64,000 nt of DNA from Oreohelix idahoensis (taxonomy: Eukaryota; Mollusca; Gastropoda; Stylommatophora; Oreohelicidae). The translations under genes were made by a program, and so were the position numbers. Shown piece by piece: positions 1 through 13,439 of the stretch. The stretch is from assembly GCA_024509875.1 (NCBI GenBank), contig JAMPIV010012242.1, forward strand, positions 1-64,000. Reading direction: 5' to 3'. Numbering within the stretch: position 1 is the stretch's first letter; the number at the start of each line of letters is the position of its first letter. Below the pieces are notes generated by a model, which worked only from the letters and a program-made list of their open reading frames with translations, was not told the DNA's origin and did not search any database.

Positions 1-2400
1 TCCCTCACAAATCACTTCATATGCCTGTGTAGCAGAGGCATTGATGTTAATCTTCTCACGCATTGGTTTTCCACGGAAAATCTTGTCGGAAGATGGTGTT
101 CAGTTCATTTCTGAAGCCATGTCTCAATTATGAAGACATTATAAACAGATCTCTTAGTTCCTATTTATCATACCAAGTCAAATGGGTTAATGAGCGTCTC
201 AATAGAACACGCATAGCAGCTGGTTGGGTAAGATGACTCAAGACCATCCCAAACTGGGATCGGGTCCTACCCGCTTTGTCTCTTTGCGTATCGCGAAGTA
301 CAAAAATCAAGCAACGGGGTTTTTTCTTTCTCCATTCCAGCTTGTTTTTGGTGCGTTAAACCACGACTTATTGGTTGACGAAGAATATTGAAGAGGAAAC
401 TCAACCTCTTATGAGTATGTGATCTCTCTGAGAAAGAGAATCATAGATGCTTGTAGACTATCTACTGCCTCATCTGAACAAGCCAAAGAAAAAGCACGTC
501 TATTTGCAACAAGTATAGAACGTCACGCACAGCTCATACCTGGATTAAGCTTTTGTCTTACTACCAGCGCAATAAACAACGACTTTTAATTACCTTGAGA
601 GGTCCTTCAAATCATCTCAAGACTATCCGCTGTCGACTACATCGTTGGAAGTTTAAGTAAGAACAAAAAACCTTCCACATTAACATGTTGAAAGGAGTAT
701 TACTCACGTCCTTTTAACTACCTCCTTTTCAGGCAACTTGACGATCCTACACCACCTATCAACACAAATTCTAGTTTGTCATCATCAAGAAGAGGAATCT
801 ACTTTCTCGATGATGTATCACACCAATAACCATTTGTACCACACCATTTTCCACTGAGAAATGGAATGATGTTACAATCTCATCTACTCTTTCGGCTGAT
901 CAACGTCAGCAAGTCTCTAATATTCTACACTCGTATGAGGATGGCCTCACTGACATCCCAGGTCATACGTCAGTCATCCAACATGACATTATTCTGACTG
1001 ACGATACGCCTATTCGAGTTCGCCCATAATCCTATACCTATACACTTTCGTTGATAAGGTTGATAAGGAAAATGGATGAGAATGCTCCAATTAAATATAA
1101 TTGAACATCCTTCATCTTCCATGATTTTTCTTCCATGGTAATCATTAGGAAACAAAGAACAAGTACAACAATATCCTTCTTTTGCTGTAATATTACCGTT
1201 AAATTAAACAAAGTTACAAAATTTACGATGCGGAAACCATTACCCTCAATTAGAAGACTTATTGAGGAGATTAATCTCATGCTCACAATTCTTTTTTTCG
1301 AAATTTGACCTTTCAAAGGGTTATTGGCAAGTGCCACTCCCTCCTAAACCAAAGCCATTCACCGCTTTCCCGACACCAAGGGGTCTTTTCCAACGGAACT
1401 TTATGCCATTCGGGTTAATCAATGCGCCAGCAACCTTAGTACGCAAGATGAGCCGCATATTGTCTCATCGTCCCGATGTCATTACTTATATAGATGACAA
1501 CTGTCTTTTCAGTGGCTCTTGGGATGAACATATTTCAGAGTATTAAAATCTTAATACTTTCTAGCCTTAACGGATTAAAACTTAACAGTACAGCGAAACT
1601 TCAAAGCTTTTGAGTCGGTTTTCATGACATCTCCTTACTTGGTCACCCGTATAGGTGCGTCGGTTTAATGTATACATAAGACCGTAACGTCTCATTAGAA
1701 ATAGTTAAAACATCTCAGCACCTAAGAACAAAAAAACAAGTGAATTCGCTCTTAATACTAATACAGATCTATTCAAAATTACATACCCTCATTTGTCAAC
1801 TAAAACTGTCAACCTACTCGTTCCTTCGTTACTAAAAAAAGGCACACTATGTAATCAAAGTGGTTCGCTAGGAATCACCAAACGGCTTAATCCTATATAA
1901 AAACTAATTTTTTTCAAATAAGCCTTTTTTTAAAGGTATGCCTAACAAAGATCTCACCTTTGTTCTTCGCAGTGATGCTTCTTCCTACGCTAATTTGGGT
2001 GCGGCAGTATTTTTTTGATGCAGGAATACTGAGGCACCTTATTTACTCGGTTATGGTAGCTGTATCCAGAAAGCTCACAACGCAGCGAGATGAAATATTC
2101 CGTTCTGGCTATACAGAAGCTCCTCGCTCTTGTCTGGTCAATCACTAAACTGTGATCGTTACCATCCTCGGCTCACACTTTTTGGTGGCTAGTCTGACCT
2201 AGAATAGCTCTTAACAGCACTTATACACCATACGGGCACACGTTTCTAGTCATCAAAAATGTCCATCGCGTTACTCGCTATAGCGCACTCAACTCAACCG
2301 TTACCATTTTGAGATGACTAGCAATTCCTGGAGTGGCAAGCATGTGTTCGCTCAGACTGACGTAACAAGAATGCCCAAGTGGAACTCTAGTTCCGAAACT
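1..2400 (+). pseudogene. Decayed Ty3/gypsy pol, element C (integrase to RNase H)
   Basis: This is the 3' part of a gypsy polyprotein whose 5' end lies outside the window. Bases 1-240 resemble the integrase core of element A (the region around the second catalytic Asp and the Glu helix). About 410-690 resembles the integrase C-terminal region. Reverse transcriptase follows, with an open stretch at 1262-1546 that keeps FDLSKGYWQVPL, FMPFG and a YIDD version of the YxDD catalytic motif. RNase H motifs (LRSDASS-like) appear near 1960-2010, and the coding similarity fades near 2400. Many frameshifts and stops break it. Integrase precedes reverse transcriptase, as in A. It belongs to the same broad lineage as A and B but is much older. 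Confidence 0.85.
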
Positions 2401-3449
2401 AAACCACTTCCAGATGTTGGAACCAAAACATCCCTCACCGACTAACATAAATCAATACTTTGTACATTTGATATTGTATACTATATTAACTGTTTCTTAG
2501 CTTAACGCTCGAACAATGGTATTACTACAGTGACTGTTCTATTAATCATGGCAACATTGTTTAAGAGGGCGACAATATACATTTGTTATTACTACCTGAG
2601 TAACATACTCTAAACTACAATAGCGTGTTAGAGAATATATTATCATCGTGGTATGGAACCATTGGAGAAGCATTATCTCGACGATTACTATACTATGATT
2701 GTATACGGAACAGCGACATATTGGATAGTGAATAATGCAATTAATTATTATAGAATAATAATGTTACACTAGATATTTGTTAGTAATTAAAGGGAATTTA
2801 TAAATACTGAAGCTAATAATTCAACTTAAATCTATTTGATCTGATTATAATTCAACACATCTACTTCCTTTATTAGTTTCTCGCATTAACGTGTATTCAC
2901 GTAATCCCAACTACATTCGATAATCTCACTTTTTAGAGATTAACTAGTCAAATCCTTATTATGTCGTTCAGTAAGAATAGTAAGTGTGTTGCTTCTTAGA
3001 AGTTAGTTTTAATTAGTGCTTATGTTTCCTCATTTTGGCATGTTGTAATTTCAAATTTTCTGTTCTATTGTATTCTCTTATCATTGCATTATCTTCAAGT
3101 GTTGGCTGTTCATTATTCATTTTGAAATTCATCTGTTTCAAAATTTTGTTGAAAAACTTAGTTGAATTTTATTATTTTCATAATTTTTTTTTTTATGGTT
3201 TCTTCATTTTTCATCATATTCAAACTTGTTTTACTTCGTAATACTTACCAACATCTGTTCCAAAGTAGGTCGATAGTGGATGTGTGCTTTAATGCATACT
3301 GTCATTTAGTTATATTGATTTTCATTTAAATTTACTTATTCTTTTCTTAATATAGAATATTAACTTTATGCATTCGAAATATCTTGTTGTAGTTTTTGAC
3401 TCACCGCTCTCGAGTAATTAGTTCGAAAAAAATTAATAGAATTAATTTT
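2401..3449 (+). other. 3' noncoding region of element C
   Basis: About 1 kb of AT-rich sequence between the end of the RNase H similarity and the polypurine tract. I see no open frame with recognisable motifs. It holds the place of the 3' untranslated part of element C, although unrelated insertions inside it cannot be excluded by eye. Confidence 0.5.
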
Positions 3450-3700
3450 TTTTTAAGGGGAGGTGATAAGGGAGCTTGTTACGTACACCCTTTTATTACC
3501 TAAGGGTTGGTAGTCTTCGGTCCTGCCAAATGTACGCACCAGTGTCTTGAATATAGTTATATAGATATTTGTGCGGTCGAATGATTCGCGCACTGACGTG
3601 CACAAGCAGTAAAGCAGTGAGGTTGCTTTGGGACGCACGGGTAACCTAGTTGAGTAGTATTCTGACGTCATCATGATTTGAAGGGCACACATGGAATCTT
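3450..3700 (+). repeat. Polypurine tract and start of the 3' LTR of element C
   Basis: A T-run followed by aaggggaggtg ends at 3465. It closely matches the polypurine tracts of element A (gggaggtg before 25936) and element D (ggggaggtg before 48166). The presumed LTR begins with TG at 3464, and its first ~25 bases (TGATAAG...GTTACGTAC) resemble the start of A's 3' LTR (TGTGGTAAG...GTTACGTGC). The LTR's far end could not be found because no second copy is in the window, so the end given is arbitrary. Confidence 0.5.
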
Positions 3701-6440
3701 GTTTAATAGTCCATGATTGTTATATTAATATTTGTATTCAATGGCATGTTTATGGAGCAACCATTTAAATTCTAGTAATCTGGATTGGTCTTCAGGTCGG
3801 AAAACCAATGTAGCAGCCAAAGTCACGTAAGTTATGCGCCCATTCGCACTTCTTATTTAAAGCTTTATTAATAAGGCCGCTCTAATACTCAGTCTAAGGC
3901 GGGAAAGAATGTTATTCCTAGATATGGATCTAAGCCAGGTCGTTTTGCCTTTAGGCTTTGTTATCGTAGAAGAAGGATTCCTACTAGTGGAGAAGAAGTT
4001 AAAGATTACCGCTTATCGCACAATGTTTTAATATTGCTGTTTACAAACAGAATGCCATAAGCGTGGCATAGAAATGGGAGAGGTTAGCTTAGGAACTGAA
4101 TCTCTAACCTGTGTCGTATTATCGTGTATGACTTTGTTTGAAACTATATGCTGATCTAACGTTATGTTTTTGGAGAACGTATGGGATTGTGTAAACGTAT
4201 GATATGGAAGATTTTATCCTGGTAGTATGGAAATTACGTTACCATGATAGACGTCCTATGAGAGAAGGTCAACGGACTTGAATGAGAAGTAATATAATAT
4301 ACGGTATGACAGTTTGTGATCCTTAGTCAGGAAATTGTTCTTGAGTACCAGAGGACTTTATGGTAGAGAATCTTCAGGAAACTTTTAAACTTTAAAAGTA
4401 CTTTTACCATTTATGCTGGTCAGATGTATAGATCTTTCCGCGTAGCTCCTAGATGTGACCTCACGCTCGATGGTTAGATCCGTTGCTGTACTTTGCACCT
4501 CCTCACTCCGTCTGCCGTCTGTGACTTTCTATGTTTGAATAAGATCGATGTATCCAGTCTATCCAACCGACATCGTTGTATGAATTACCTGTATCAGTAC
4601 CTTGCCCATTTCACTACTTGTTGAAAGTTCGTTGGGAGAAGGAATAAGGAGTTTGTTGAGCATTTCTTTCCATTTTTAACCATTGCGGGTTTTGAAGCTA
4701 CCTCTTCACCGGAAGTATATAACTAGTACTTCAACCATTAAAAAACGAACTCAACAATTACACTCACTACCGATGTTACTAGACATCCAGTGCTAGTTTT
4801 CCAAGAGAACACTGGACTTCAGATGTTAATATTAACCAATGTAACCATCATATCTATGTATACAAAAAATATTTTCATTTTGATGTATCCCCAAACTAAT
4901 CATATGCGACTTTTAATTCGCGATATCATACATATTGTTTAGATACTCCTGACGAGAAGTATCTTATTTGTTCAGGACTAAATAAAATTCTAAAAAATTG
5001 TAAAATTCTAAATTCTAAAGCATGTTAGTATGGGATTTCGATCATTGAGAGCATTATTATTAATTGGGGACTTAGACGTTTACAGTTTGTGATGTTAAAT
5101 GTGGTATGTCTAGTTACCTACACATCAAAAGTCATACCCTAGACATGTAAAACGTTCCCCACATACATAATAGCAGAATAAATATGTTTGATGTCATAAG
5201 TGTACAATAATAGGCATTCTAAGATGGACAGTCAGAAAATCTGGGTATCTTCAAGTGCCTGTCACATCTGACCTCATCCAGTACTACTAGGTAACATAGC
5301 AAACCAAAGTACATAACATCAAATATCACTAGCGTTTAAGCTAGCTAAAAGAAGGGTTCGAAATCGGTTATGACATAGATCGCCTGATCATGTGGGGACT
5401 GATGACAAGATCACTAAGTAGGACTGATGTACCAAATTCACTAAATGTGAGATCTGATGACAAGATCACTCCATCCGTGGGCCTGAGTGACAAAGAACCA
5501 GGTCAAACTAAACAGTCTCTCTAGGAGATCAGAAAAAGACGCTGGGTTGATTAGATTAGGACATTACATTTGAGGGACATATGTTGAATAAAAGTAGCGT
5601 ACCCGTTAGTCCCTAAATTCGGGACTAGTTCACAAGGTACACCTATAAGTAGATGGCGGACCAATGGAATTTACAAGTGCTGATACTTTGTAACACTTTA
5701 ATAACGCTTAAATCACAAATTTATATAAGACCAAACACCAAAGAAATCCAGGAAGGCATCAACCACTGTCTCACACGAACTATTCACACACAATCTATTC
5801 CCCAATGGCATCTAGGTAAACGTGTTTAGTCCCTCACCGAAAAATCTGAGCGAACGCTGGAAGGTACTGATTTGGGATAAGACGCAGATTATATACGATC
5901 ATATTGTTATCCAATCCTCTAGAAGATGAATTTTCAAAACTCTCTTTTCCTGCATGATGTCACGTAAGAAACCAGAAACTAACGAATTCCGCAGATAAAA
6001 TGTTAACTGTCACTTATGTCCGGCCGCATGCTACTACTCGACCACAGAAGGTTAACTCCGTGTACTAAGCGTCTTCCGTCCGAGAAGGTTTCCCTGATTC
6101 GTCGATGATCGACGAGAGTAATGATTTAGTTCCCTGTAGTGACGAACATCAAAGGATTAGCTCCCGCTTATAGTGAGTGGAATCTTCAAAGGCCGTTACT
6201 CTTCCACGTTGTTTTCCCACGATGCGATCTGTCCGTATTCCTAATATTGACCAGATCCAAATCGCGATGTGAGAAAATTGATGGTAAAACGAACGTGTGT
6301 TCGCCCCCCTGCTATGAATTGACATGTAGCGTGAAAGTTTGGTGACCAACTGAGCTCGTTTGTTATGGATGCCGGTAAAAAAGAGGCGTGATTAAAAGGT
6401 GATGATCAGACATGCAGAGAAATGCGTGACTTAGATTATG
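3701..6440. other. Unassigned AT-rich sequence
   Basis: No coding region is supported. Part may be the rest of the element C LTR. Between 5390 and 5490 the phrase 'gatgacaagatcact' recurs with degenerate ~30-bp spacing. A perfect 7-bp stem (tagtccc / gggacta) lies near 5611-5631. Nothing else could be assigned. Confidence 0.4.
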
Positions 6441-6449
6441 GCGAATCTT

Positions 6450-7480
6450 AAAACTACGATGCGAGGTCACGAAAGGCTTAGATACAGATGCTATATTTCC
6501 ACTATGAGCCACACAAACCGAGCCGTAAAGTGTACGACAATTCTGGAGGAAGTTGCACGTCCCTGTGACGTGATGCTGTAACCGCATGACAACCAATGAA
6601 TCCTAGAACTTCATCCTGATATGTCACAGCAACTGACATTCCGACGAAAGATGAGTGAGAGACAAAGCGATGATGAATAACTAGAATCCGACCCCATAAC
6701 GTGAACACTCTGCCACCCTCCCACATCGAATTTTCTGACGTACCCATCAATATGTATAGCGCTTTTTTGCACCGTCCGCCGCCGCCAAACCCGCTGACGT
6801 CCGTTGACAGCAAATGATAAGTTGAATCTGCTCTCGTCTGTGAATAGTACACCAGTCCACTGCTGTCTCGTCCATCGGTGACAAAGTTGCTCTTGCCCAT
6901 TGGCAAGTACGCTGCTGGTGAATGTGTCCAAGTGTCATGAGTTTGACCCTAGCGTAACGTTTGTCTTGCAGATAAGACCTGCTGCGTCTTAGATCGTCTG
7001 AGTATGACAGTACTTGATGAGAGACCTTGCCCACGATCTTCTCATTACTGCTCGCGCAGTAATGACTTGTCGGAATAACGATTCCGTAGATGACTTCAGG
7101 CACAATATAATTATCTATGTGCATGGGGTGGTCACCGATGGGTTGCCCACTCCATAGTTTATCCCATTGTGGTGTCCATGCTGCCATGCCTGTTCTGTAA
7201 CGATTAAATGAGACTGGTACGATAGTGCTGTGATGGCAATGCATGCTTCTGGCAATGTCCCCGCAAGCACATTCCGGCCTCCCGCCACATCCAATGGCCT
7301 CGATGGCGGCGTCGGCTGACAGTCAGCTCCGTGGAGATTTACAAGGGTACACAAGAACTGGTGATGTTCTTTAGTGGTTTTTTTTAAAATAAAATATTGC
7401 CTCGGTTTGGCGAGGGTGCGCCCGATGTTCCAACCAAGCCGGAGTGATATTGATGAGGGCGCTTGTCCCAAATATTATAG
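6450..7480 (-). pseudogene. Decayed Tc1/mariner-type transposase
   Basis: Three overlapping reverse-strand frames together resemble a Tc1-like DDE transposase. The N-terminal part (about 7115-7260) keeps a helix-turn-helix phrase, HHSTIV followed by an RYRTG stretch. The middle (6747-7000) has the linker with QWARA. The frame at 6611-6931 has WTGVLFTDESRFNLS and GRQRVWRR, the hallmark around the second catalytic Asp of the family. Downstream (6450-6620) the C-terminal part is barely recognisable. Each domain lies in a different frame, so at least two frameshifts separate them and the gene cannot be functional. I could not identify the terminal inverted repeats, so the element ends are approximate. 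Cut-and-paste transposition is the known role of the family. Confidence 0.8.
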
Positions 7481-9039
7481 CCATGGTGGCTAGCCCATCA
7501 CGTTGTCTGGGACATAAGTTGTTGACAATTGTGCTGCACGTGCCACTATTGATTTCACGTGTTTCCAGCATGCTGATTTACAGTTGTGATTCAGCATCCA
7601 TGTGCTTTGCTGCAAGCAGTGTTCATTTCTGATGACTGACTCACGGAAACAACGACGGGATATTCCATTCCCACCCAGTTCTTTTTACCGGCTGGTCGAG
7701 ATCAAACCATGGTTGATATTTGTATCTTTAATGCAACTTCAGTATATATTTATAAACTATAAATAAATACATAAGAAATTTTTTTTTAATGACAACAAAG
7801 GCAATGCATCTATGTGCATGTTGACAATCGGTCACCTTTAGTTTGCTTTCACAATACAATAATCAACATCATGCAGATCATAGATGTTTACAATATGCCG
7901 TCAAGTATCTCATATATCAAAGGTTATGCCTGGTATAAAATTCCAGGTTGATGCCACTGTGCGTAATTATTTGTGTTAAACCAAACCAGATGATTCGTCA
8001 CAGATATTTCTCCCTTGATGATCCCAAAACAAAGCAAAGAAAAAACCGCAGTATGTTATAAGTGAGACCCCCCCCCCCCCATGCTGTCTGATGGTGTCAC
8101 TGAGACAATAGGATGTTTGATTTTTTTAAAACTGCAACTCCGATTTAAAAGCATAACATCGATTCCTTGCTACATAGAAAGGAAAAACACTATTAAAATC
8201 AATCAAACTGTAGTTGGGGACTGACCTGAGTTCTTCCCAGCCTGGCGGCGTAATTTCCGCGATCAGAGCAGCGATTTATCAAAGATCTGTGACACGCGTT
8301 ATCGTGAGTGTGGAGTCAATTGGTCAGTTTTGTTGGCTATGCATGCCCTACCAAACCCTTGTGTTCACAAGCAACAAAGAGGCCGATTTCGTGACCTTCA
8401 ACAAAAATCCGTCCCTAAGTCCAGTGAGTGAATAATTTTTATTTAACATGTGAAAGTCAGACAAGCGATGAAAGGCATGGGACCTTAATGTAACATTTTG
8501 AAGATACGATACCACAATGTGATGCGAGGACCTCACATGACGTGGCCTGGTGAACCTCGCTGAATGCCCGTTCCAGAGAGGGCACTGACTAATGCGCAGT
8601 AAACACTATATCAAAATGTTAGGATATTCATACATTGTTAGGATTTTATTGATTTTCCCTAAGTTTTTCTGCTTTGATCTGGAAAAGATTGGTCACGATG
8701 GTGCGCTTTATTGGATGTTTAACCGTCACTGTCCGTCAATAAACGATGAATCAAACATGTTTTTCTTGTTCGGCAGATCGGACCCGGAGCATTGTTTCAG
8801 TCAACGTTTCAATATATAAATAAGTTATGATCATGGGATAAAACATTATTTTTAAAAACTGCAATCTAAGTCCAAGCTTTCAGGAGGGGTTGGATGGTGG
8901 GGCTGGGTGCTTGGTAATGATTTGTAATGCAGCTAATGACATTTAAAAAAAATTTATCATCCAGGTGAAAATGATAAAGTTGTCTTCCAAATAACAAGAA
9001 TAAAATAATTCAAAGTCAGTATCAAGGTTCTCTCATGAG
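7481..9039. other. Unassigned sequence
   Basis: No supported gene. A 13-14 base C run lies near 8067-8080. Short open frames (for example 8214-8435 and 8592-8819) have no recognisable motif and look like chance. Confidence 0.4.
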
Positions 9040-10160
9040 TGTCATGAATTTGTGGACTACCGCTTGCTCTGCAGTGACGGTCACAACAGTGGCCAAAATC
9101 AGAGTATACTATCTGAGAGGTCTTCAAAGGTGTCTACCTTTCGATTAAGATTACGTCTAGGGCAAAGATGTGAATTGATGAATGGTGCTCTACACCGTTC
9201 TAGGGTAGCCCTAATAGGAATTTTAAAGAAATCAGGTAACTCTCCGGCTGAATAGTAATCCAGGCTGAGTAGCATTCTTTTTAATCTTTCCTGACCGTCT
9301 ATGAGTTAGGATTTTTGTTTCGTTCTGATGACCCCCGAACTGATTATAAACTCAATTAAACAACCTATTACTTTAAAAATCTCTGTTATAAACTATTTTT
9401 TAAAATTACTGAGACAAACGGGTTGCAGTTTCACCTTCAGAATGACTAAATCAACAATAAATTATGTTATATTTTAAGATTTAAAAAATTTAATTGTCAA
9501 TTTAATCGTTAACAATTGGTAAAATAAAAAAAGTTGGGGTGAATTTAGATAATATGTCCCTTTAAAATTTCCTCGTAGGCTGATGGTCTGATTTGAAAAG
9601 TATTCGTTCTGAAATTGAAAATAAAAGAGTTCACTTGACAGCTTTGAATGGTGTACTACTTAGCCTGCCAGTAAAAATGGTCGGATTAGTTTTCCTGCTC
9701 CAGCCGATGCTTGTTTCATTGGCAGGTTATGGACTGGTTCACTCCTCTTCACTGGTCAAGTCTGGTGGCCGCAACACGTTTCCTCGTTGCAATCGTGGAG
9801 TAATTGCGAAGATGGTCCAGCGTCTGTTCAGAGACCCGTCTGCTGTAGGTGTCCTAGCTCTGTCTGACAGGCCACATTATCGGCACACTCGCTTGTTTTC
9901 ACAGATAACACCACCAATTGGTACCAACCATGCTGACATATGTATATGATTGAATAAGAGATTAAAAAATACTCTCCTGAGTATTGGGTTTCCTGACACA
10001 AAATCAGGTCTTCCCCCACCCACCCCCCCCCCCCTTTTTTTTTTTCCATTCCACCATTCCATCTGCCTCAGAACTTCACCTTGTCTGAGCATTAATGTTA
10101 ATCCCCAGTGAGCAGAAAACATTTCATTGCATTTATACTGAACAGTGTTTACATTTACAT
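9040..10160 (-). repeat. Dispersed repeat family R, full copy
   Basis: The reverse complement aligns by eye along its whole length with 39060-40005 and 40660-41605. Shared landmarks in order are gctcactgggattaa, ctgaggcagatgg, cccagtactcaggag, gacgctggaccatcttcgc, the segment with catctctgcc and agtaatctt, and ttttggccactgttg near the end. A C/T-rich homopolymer tract at 10020-10047 interrupts it. No transposase motif, tRNA head or obvious terminal repeat was found, so it may be a non-autonomous DNA element, but the class is unknown. Confidence 0.75.
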
Positions 10161-13100
10161 TTGGCATCTGTCTGAAAAGGTAATATAATAAGAGTATGTA
10201 CAAAATCAGTTTCTATCATCATCCCACTCCCTGTCTCCATATGGAACATGGGACGTACTTTTGCTTTTTGTTTCTCTGATAAGAGAAAACCCCCATAAAG
10301 GCAGTCCACTAGGTCTTGCAATGTGTAGGTTTCATAAAACCATCATTTTCTGATTATAATTGAAATCTAAGCATCTTGGCATGCAATTGGCTTGGCATTT
10401 AAAAATGTAAAAAATACAACAGTTTCTGGTTGGAGCCCTTGTCATATAATAGTCAAATCTAGATCGGCCAAATTTTGCCTTAATAATTTAGTGCCTGTGA
10501 ATATTACCACACTGGGAATTTCAACTACTCGTCAATAAGAGATCCAGACAAAGCCATAATAAGGAATAGAACCAGGATTATTCTTTAAACGACCGAATGA
10601 CGTGTTATGAGCATTGTGACGTATAATGGAAAAAGAGCCCTACAGTAATCTGACAGTCCCCACTTTGTAATCCTTGTAGCGCCTCTAAATGATTTTCTAG
10701 AAAAACCATGCATTTGCTGTCCCTGTCCTTATTTCACACAATCCTTATTTTTCATCCCCCCCCCCCGCCTCTTTTCTTTGAACTCATAAGCAAACGAATT
10801 TGTGTTTACAAACGTTTCGTTGACCATCCCCGTCATAACAAGTAGCGAATCAGGTTTTGTTTTGTCCCTCGTCTCCTCACGCAAGCTTATCTGTCAAGCA
10901 TACGATACCGGAACAGATCGCACGTGAAAAACACAGAAATCTTTTGATTCTACGAAGGGAAATCCAAAATTCCCCAGAGTATGCATCTGATGTCGATTTT
11001 CGCGGGGGCAAAATCTTAGAGAACGACCCGTTTACACTGTAATAAGTCTTTTGTCGAAGCCGTTTCGAAAGACGCTCGAAAACGGAAGACCCGACCGTAA
11101 GCCCTTTATCTTTGTAACTCTGGAGATTTTTTTATCCCTGATTCCTCCCCATTACACATAGTAACGCCGAAAAGTAACATCATCGTAATAGATTACGAGG
11201 AAATATAATGGAAAATATAAAACTGGTGATTTTCCTTAAAACCTGCAATCAGATTGTCACTCCAGAATTTTGATAAGTCTAGTCTAAGCACGCTATTCTA
11301 GAACCAATATTTGGTAGGTAAAATGTTTATTAGCTTTCGTGGGGATTTTTCATTCAGATTTTTCTTTCTGGTTAATAGAAAACTAGTGCTTACGTGTTAA
11401 AAGTGTTAGCATATTAACCATTATGACAAATTAAGGTAACACATAGGAGAAAATTACCAACCAACCCATTTACCAGTCTTTTATAATTCACTGTATCGAG
11501 TAGATTTTCATCTAGCTGTTAATATATAGGCTTTTCAAGTGATTAAAACTTAAAAATAAAATAACGCGTAGCTATTTTCAAAATTACCAGATTTTAAGTT
11601 TATAATGTTAATATTTCACCCACACAAACGCCTTTCTCACACAATAAAAGAGATTGGTTTTTTTTTTTTTTAGCTGACTGGGTTTTATAAGCTAGGCGCG
11701 ACTAGAATAGTGACAGAAAAGAACTCAACGCTTTTATTTCATTGTGCGTAATTTATTATAAGTGCCTATATATTATTTTTTTTAAATATCGTACGACTAA
11801 ACAATCAGACGCCGACCAAAAAATTAATAGCTACTTAACTACCGGCCCGAATAGTTTTTATTTGTGATAATTTGGACATTGTACGCTGATCGATTTGTAA
11901 ACCGCGAGCAGGTAGGGGGGGAAGAGAGTCGCATAACTATCATCCAACCTACACTCCTCGCTAAGCGACGTGCGATAAGGAGTAGGCTACAAGACACCTG
12001 TGCCGTTTAACTTTAATCAGGAAAAACTGGACGGAGTGTGATAAGAGATCGCCCCCCCTTGTCCCGCGTCTGTGTTGGCATAAAAATATATCTACTATAA
12101 AAATATTAACATTTTTTCCATAAATGTTTTTCTTAATATTCTTAGCATAGACCCGATCAAGAGCGACCAGACGGTTTTTTTTATTTCTGATTGGATAATA
12201 TGTTTGTCCTTTTTTCTCTGGCTTGTTGTGGTCAACCAAATTCATTTGTGAGCGAGTATTTTTGCCAAGGATATCATGAGAAATAAACATAGTAACTTAA
12301 TATAGTTAACACTGGACTTAACGAAAACCCAGAACATTTTATTTCCAATTTTTACCAGCCCACAGGGGTGTAAACAAAATAAAATTAATATTCCTGACTT
12401 TCTGACAGTCGTATACACAAGTGAAGCATCCAGAAATTTACGCTGTCAGAAATCGGAGCTCTAGCATAGAGTTTTGTCCGATAGGATTATCATCAATTAT
12501 CAATTGTAAAATTTTTAGCAACCAGAGATGTTTCCCAATAACTGGAAGTATTTTCCTCGTTTAACTGTGAACCCCAAGAGCTCGTTCCTACAAAAACATC
12601 AACTATTGGCGATGACATTTTGATCTTCATCCAGAAAAAACACACACCAGATTCGGCGTTTCGACCTTACTAGTCCTTTGTTATTTTAGATGGATGAAGA
12701 CTGGGGCCGATTTGGGAAGTGAACCAGATAAAACATATATTCAGAGGAAGATTGTATTTTCAAGGGATATCACCAAGAGCTAAGGTAAGAGTGATTGAGT
12801 GGCCACTGTATGAAAGAGAGAGTGTGAAATATTTTTTCTTTGTTACAGGGAATTTACCAACATTAGGTGGATTTGCTTAAACTTGTTTACTTTACTGGGT
12901 AGCATATAGTAGGAACTTGGTTACTTTACTGTAATACTCTGTAACATAGTGCAAACCTTCGACCTTTGGGTTATTAACTTTTTGTGGTTCTTTTCTCCAT
13001 AAGTGAGAGTTCACATTTATTCTGCTATTTCATATGTATTATAAATCTGATTTTTATTTGATCTTTCTTTAGATATTGGTGTTTGTCAAGTTTTTTAATG

Positions 13101-13439
13101 ATAAATAAACAACAAAGAAACTTAAACTGAGTGTGTGTTGGTCAGACCCATACCCAAGTAACCGTAGTTTTTTCACGTCTGTGTGTCCTTGTTTGTCACA
13201 TAGCTGTGTTGTGTACACACACAGTTACACTTATTATTATAATGAAAATGAGGAGGGCAAGGTTGTCTTGTACTAATTTATAGTCGTATGATGATAGGCA
13301 AAGAATAGAGAAACTTACTCATTACAGAGACACATCATTTTTGTTCCTTAAGCTACCACACGTGAAATCTCTATTTCTCACACCTTTTCTCACGTACTTA
13401 TCACCATCCACTCTACTCAGACGGGACCAAAAATAACTC
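10161..13439. other. Unassigned AT-rich sequence
   Basis: No supported coding region. It contains short homopolymers (C run near 10757-10767, T run near 11660-11671). The open frames at 10133-10321 and 11961-12290 have no family motif. Unidentified old repeats are likely but not provable by eye. Confidence 0.4.

Noticed and set aside
9593..9949. 118-codon open frame
   Set aside because: It lies inside a family R copy and is not preserved in the copies at 39-41.6 kb.
12840..12860. Pyrimidine run with an AG resembling a splice acceptor
   Set aside because: No neighbouring open frame or donor site supports an exon; such sites are common by chance in AT-rich DNA.
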